From Rhodospirillaceae bacterium UBA1479 (GTDB taxonomy: Bacteria; Pseudomonadota; Alphaproteobacteria; Rhodospirillales; Casp-alpha2), in contig DCRZ01000003.1 in assembly GCA_002325375.1 (NCBI GenBank), positions 62,001 to 126,000 of the forward strand: a stretch of 64,000 nucleotides of DNA, read 5' to 3'. A program made the translations under genes and the position numbers. The notes under the pieces were generated by a model. That model was not told the DNA's origin. It was given only the letters and a program-made list of their open reading frames with translations, and did no database searches. Below are positions 61,729-64,000 of the stretch, in pieces (positions within the stretch are counted from its first letter, which is position 1; every line of letters starts with the position of its first letter).

Positions 61729-62880
61729 TCAGGACGTCTTGGGCGCGCGGTCGATACGGTCTTCGATGCGCACCGCGATGCGTCCGCCCTTGCGGCCCAT
61801 GCGGCCGATATAAAGGGGCACGTTGCCGCAGGACAGCATAACCGGGCTGTCCGGCGTCGCGTTGAGCATCATCTGCGAGCCTTCCTGAAGGTCGAACACC
61901 TTCTGCAGGCTGACGACCTGCTGGTCGATGACCGCTTCCAGATCGACCTCGGTCATCCACAATTCTTCCGCCAGGTGGGTTTCCCAAATCGAATCCCGAC
62001 CGAATTTTTCGCCCATGAACATCTGCAGCAGCAGTTCGCGGACCGGCTCCAAGGTCGCGTAGGGCAGCAGCAGTTCCAGGCGTCCGCCGCGGTCTTCCAT
62101 GTCGATGCGCAGGCGCGTCACGATGGCGGCGTTGGACGGCCGGGAAATCGTCGCGAAGCGCGGGTTGGTTTCCAGGCGGTCGAAACGGAAGGTTACGGGG
62201 CTCAGGGGCTCGAACGCCGCCGACAAATCCGTCAGCATGACGTGAATCATGCGCTCAACCAGGGAGCGTTCGATGGTGGTGTAAGGACGGCCCTCGATAC
62301 GCATCGCGGCGGTGCCGCGGCGGCCGCCCAAAAGCACGTCGACGATGGAATAGATCAGCGAGGAATCGACCGTGATCAGCCCGAAGTTGTCCCATTCCTC
62401 GGCCTTGAACACGCTCAGCATGGCCGGCAGGGGGATCGAGTTCAGGTAATCGCCGAACCGGATGGAGGCGATGTTGTCGAGCGAGACTTCGACGTTGTCC
62501 GAGGTGAAGTTACGAAGACTGGTCGACATCAGACGCACGAGACGGTCGAACACGACCTCGAGCATCGGCAAGCGTTCGTAGGACACCAGGGCCGACGACA
62601 GGATCGCCTGGATGCCCGATTTCTCGGCGCCTTCCTCGTGACTGTCGTCAAAGCCAAGAAGGCTGTCGATTTCATCCTGGTTAAGAACGCGGGTGGCTTC
62701 GGGGGCGGCCATGCCGACATCGGTCGACGCACCGTCGCCGTCGCCGCCCATCATGGCTTCCCATTCGGCGGCCAGCTCGTCCTGTTCGTCGCCGCCACCG
62801 CCGCCTTCGCCGCCGTCGCCGCCCATGGCGGCTTCCCATTCGGCGGCCATCGCGTCTTGATCGTCAGCCGGGCTCGTCAT
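61729..62880 (-). CDS. fliM: Flagellar motor switch protein FliM with N-terminal AEWEA repeats
   Basis: A 383-residue C-ring protein. The CheY-binding motif LNQDEIDSLLGF lies unusually far in, at residues 66-77. Before it are two copies of an AAEWEA-x-MGGDG sequence (12-22 and 37-47), separated by a Gly-rich spacer. The core has YERLPMLEVVFDRLVRLMSTSLRNFTSDNVEVSLD and FKAEEWDNFGLITVDSSLIYSIVDVLLGG, then the C-terminal FliN-like domain with MMLNATPDSPVML. The repeats are an extension not in the usual FliM. It follows fliL. Confidence 0.96.
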   Translation of the reverse strand: MTSPADDQDAMAAEWEAAMGGDGGEGGGGGDEQDELAAEWEAMMGGDGDGASTDVGMAAPEATRVLNQDEIDSLLGFDDSHEEGAEKSGIQAILSSALVSYERLPMLEVVFDRLVRLMSTSLRNFTSDNVEVSLDNIASIRFGDYLNSIPLPAMLSVFKAEEWDNFGLITVDSSLIYSIVDVLLGGRRGTAAMRIEGRPYTTIERSLVERMIHVMLTDLSAAFEPLSPVTFRFDRLETNPRFATISRPSNAAIVTRLRIDMEDRGGRLELLLPYATLEPVRELLLQMFMGEKFGRDSIWETHLAEELWMTEVDLEAVIDQQVVSLQKVFDLQEGSQMMLNATPDSPVMLSCGNVPLYIGRMGRKGGRIAVRIEDRIDRAPKTS

Positions 62881-62907
62881 CCGTCACATCCCCTGCGTAC
62901 CATAAGT

Positions 62908-63465
62908 CTACTGAACCAGCATTTCCTTGAACAGGACGTCCTTGACCTGAGCCGGCGCCGTCGCCGCCCGGACCCGGCGCAGAAGTTCCTCGCGCAGGCG
63001 GTACATACCGGCGGAACCCTGCAGGTCCTCGATCCTGAGTTCCCGCAGATAGACCTGGAAATTGTCCATCACGCGATCCTTCACGGCATCGATGATCAGT
63101 TTGTCCTGTTCGCTCGCCACTTCGAGCGACACCTTCATTTTCAAAAACTGGGATTTGCGGCCGGCCGTGTTCAGGTTGACCAGAACCTCCGGCAAATCAT
63201 GGAACAGGCCGATGCCCTCCGGCGCCTCACCCGAAGCGACCGCGGAGGAACTGTCCTTGCCCGTGATCATTGAAATCAGGGGCTCAAGCAAGCCCGTGAA
63301 GAACGCCGCCGCGGCCCCCCCCACGACAAGCAGAAGCACCGCAACGATGATGATGAGCTTCTTCTTGCTCTTGGAGGCACCCTCGGAAGAGCCGCCTTCT
63401 TCGCCGTCGGCATCTTCGTCAGCGCCGCCGACCTCTTCGTTTTCTAGATCGTCGTCGTCAGCCAT
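62908..63465 (-). CDS. fliL: Flagellar basal body-associated protein FliL
   Basis: A 185-residue protein with an acidic N-terminus (DDDDLENEEVGGADEDADGEEGG), one transmembrane helix (KKLIIIVAVLLLVVGGAAAAFF, ~36-57) and a periplasmic domain with LPEVLVNLNTAGRKSQFLKMKVSLEV, typical of FliL, which surrounds and supports stator units. The C-terminus matches the LREELLRRVRA pattern. It is first in the run of motor genes on this strand. Confidence 0.94.
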   Translation of the reverse strand: MADDDDLENEEVGGADEDADGEEGGSSEGASKSKKKLIIIVAVLLLVVGGAAAAFFTGLLEPLISMITGKDSSSAVASGEAPEGIGLFHDLPEVLVNLNTAGRKSQFLKMKVSLEVASEQDKLIIDAVKDRVMDNFQVYLRELRIEDLQGSAGMYRLREELLRRVRAATAPAQVKDVLFKEMLVQ

Positions 63466-63874
63466 ATCCGGGGCAACCGTTTCCTAGCGTCCTGATCCCA
63501 AGTCTTGGCACTTTAAAATCAGGTCGTTAACAAGTCGTTGAAGCGGGAATAGGGCGTTGCCCCCCGGCACATCCGGCCCAAGCGCCCATTCAAGGCACCC
63601 GCACGCACCCCTGACCGCAATCATACCAAAGTCCCACCACCGCCAGCAACGGCTGGCTCTAGGCAAGAAATACCCGGCAAAGGCTGCCAAAGGTATCTGG
63701 ATTTTCCCAGTGCCCAGACCTGATAAATATATTTATCTATTTGAAATAACTCATTTTTTTAACTTGGCACGGGGGCTGCAACAGGTTTGGCGGAAATACG
63801 TGAACTGCCTTCCGGATGAAGGTCCCGCTAAAGGGGCCACACCGGAAGAGAACGAATAGAACGGGAAAAATCAG
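63466..63874. other. Divergent intergenic region between fliL and flgF
   Basis: A 409-bp gap without a supported gene. The flgF side holds an AT-rich stretch (63720-63762) before a sigma-54-type promoter. The fliL side has no promoter that I could pick out by eye. Confidence 0.55.
63764..63780 (+). promoter_or_regulatory. Sigma-54 (RpoN) promoter upstream of flgF
   Basis: TTGGCACGGGGGCTGCA has the -24 element TGGCACG and a -12 element CTGCA, with GG and GC dinucleotides 12 apart as required and only one base off consensus (C for T before TGC). The sequence before it is AT-rich. It lies ~95 bases upstream of flgF; flagellar genes of this group often use RpoN. Confidence 0.75.
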
Positions 63875-64000
63875 ATGGAAACCACAGCGGTCATTGCCGC
63901 TTCGCGCCAAGGCGCGCTCAAACGGCAGCTCGAGGTTGTCGCCAACAATTTGGCGAACATGAGCACCAACGGCTACAAATCCAGCCAGATGATGTTCGTT
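63875..64000 (+). CDS. flgF: Flagellar basal-body rod protein FlgF, N-terminal part (continues past window)
   Basis: The first 42 codons of a rod protein: METTAVIAASRQGALKRQLE, then VVANNLANMSTNGYKSSQMMFV. This is the N-terminal FlgF/FlgG motif, where the NNLANMSTNGYK element is diagnostic; the opening MEx-TxIAxSRQ favours FlgF over FlgG. The window ends inside the gene. It is driven by the sigma-54-type promoter upstream and is likely followed by flgG outside. Confidence 0.88.
   Translation, partial: METTAVIAASRQGALKRQLEVVANNLANMSTNGYKSSQMMFV

Noticed and set aside
63508..63525. TTGGCACTTTAAAATC near the fliL start considered as a sigma-54 promoter
   Set aside because: It has the -24 element but no GC at the -12 position, and faces away from fliL.

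Overview
The window reads as chromosome from a GC-rich, motile, ubiquinone-using alphaproteobacterium, most like Rhodospirillales. The evidence is a COQ9-type protein, a three-subunit proton-translocating transhydrogenase (pntAA/pntAB/pntB), CckA beside the flagellar export genes, the alphaproteobacterial form of the LexA box (GTTC-N7-GTTC) upstream of recA, a MotE-like protein, and CheZ-type phosphatases beside CheY. No rRNA, tRNA, CRISPR array, transposase or integrase was recognised.

Layout. 1-8.5 kb: 3' end of purK, an unknown helical protein, COQ9, peptide deformylase, rpsU, a DUF115/Maf-type glycosyltransferase and the pnt operon. 8.7-22.5 kb: metabolic and housekeeping genes (gamma-glutamyltransferase family, GNAT, RidA, a cyclase-like protein, YbjQ, ABC1 kinase, alpha/beta hydrolase, PepF, acyl-CoA ligase, nitroreductase, a fluoroacetate-dehalogenase-like hydrolase, UDP-sugar epimerase). 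22.7-26.2 kb: a large fused indolepyruvate ferredoxin oxidoreductase. 26.2-28.1 kb: a clearly AT-richer two-gene insert, a short HipA-like kinase plus a DUF3037 protein. 28.1-42 kb: AEC transporter, pyruvate kinase, two unknown proteins, MeaB, a first CheZ, a periplasmic cyclophilin, VWA/MoxR proteins, MscS and alaS. 42.3-47 kb: recA with an SOS box, an AbiGi-like gene (an AT-richer orphan), and the hybrid kinase CckA.

47-64 kb is a flagellar and chemotaxis region. On the minus strand lie flhB-fliR-fliQ-fliE-flgC-flgB. A divergent plus-strand block holds a FlhB C-terminal-like gene (flhX), a small unknown gene, fliO and fliP. An AraC regulator and a peroxiredoxin-like gene interrupt it. A long minus-strand run follows: fliL-fliM-(unknown membrane protein)-motE-like-cheY-cheZ-(motB-like)-motB-(large AMIN-like/TPR protein). 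The 5' end of flgF closes the window behind a sigma-54-type promoter. The region covers the export gate, proximal rod, switch, CheY/CheZ signalling and stator B subunits. CckA and Maf fit with control and glycosylation of the flagellum. No motA, fliG or fliN is visible.

The best candidates for something little described are the HipA-like kinase/DUF3037 cassette, the AbiGi-like gene beside SOS-controlled recA, and the motor-linked TPR protein translationally coupled to MotB. All functional calls come from reading motifs and context; no database search was run.
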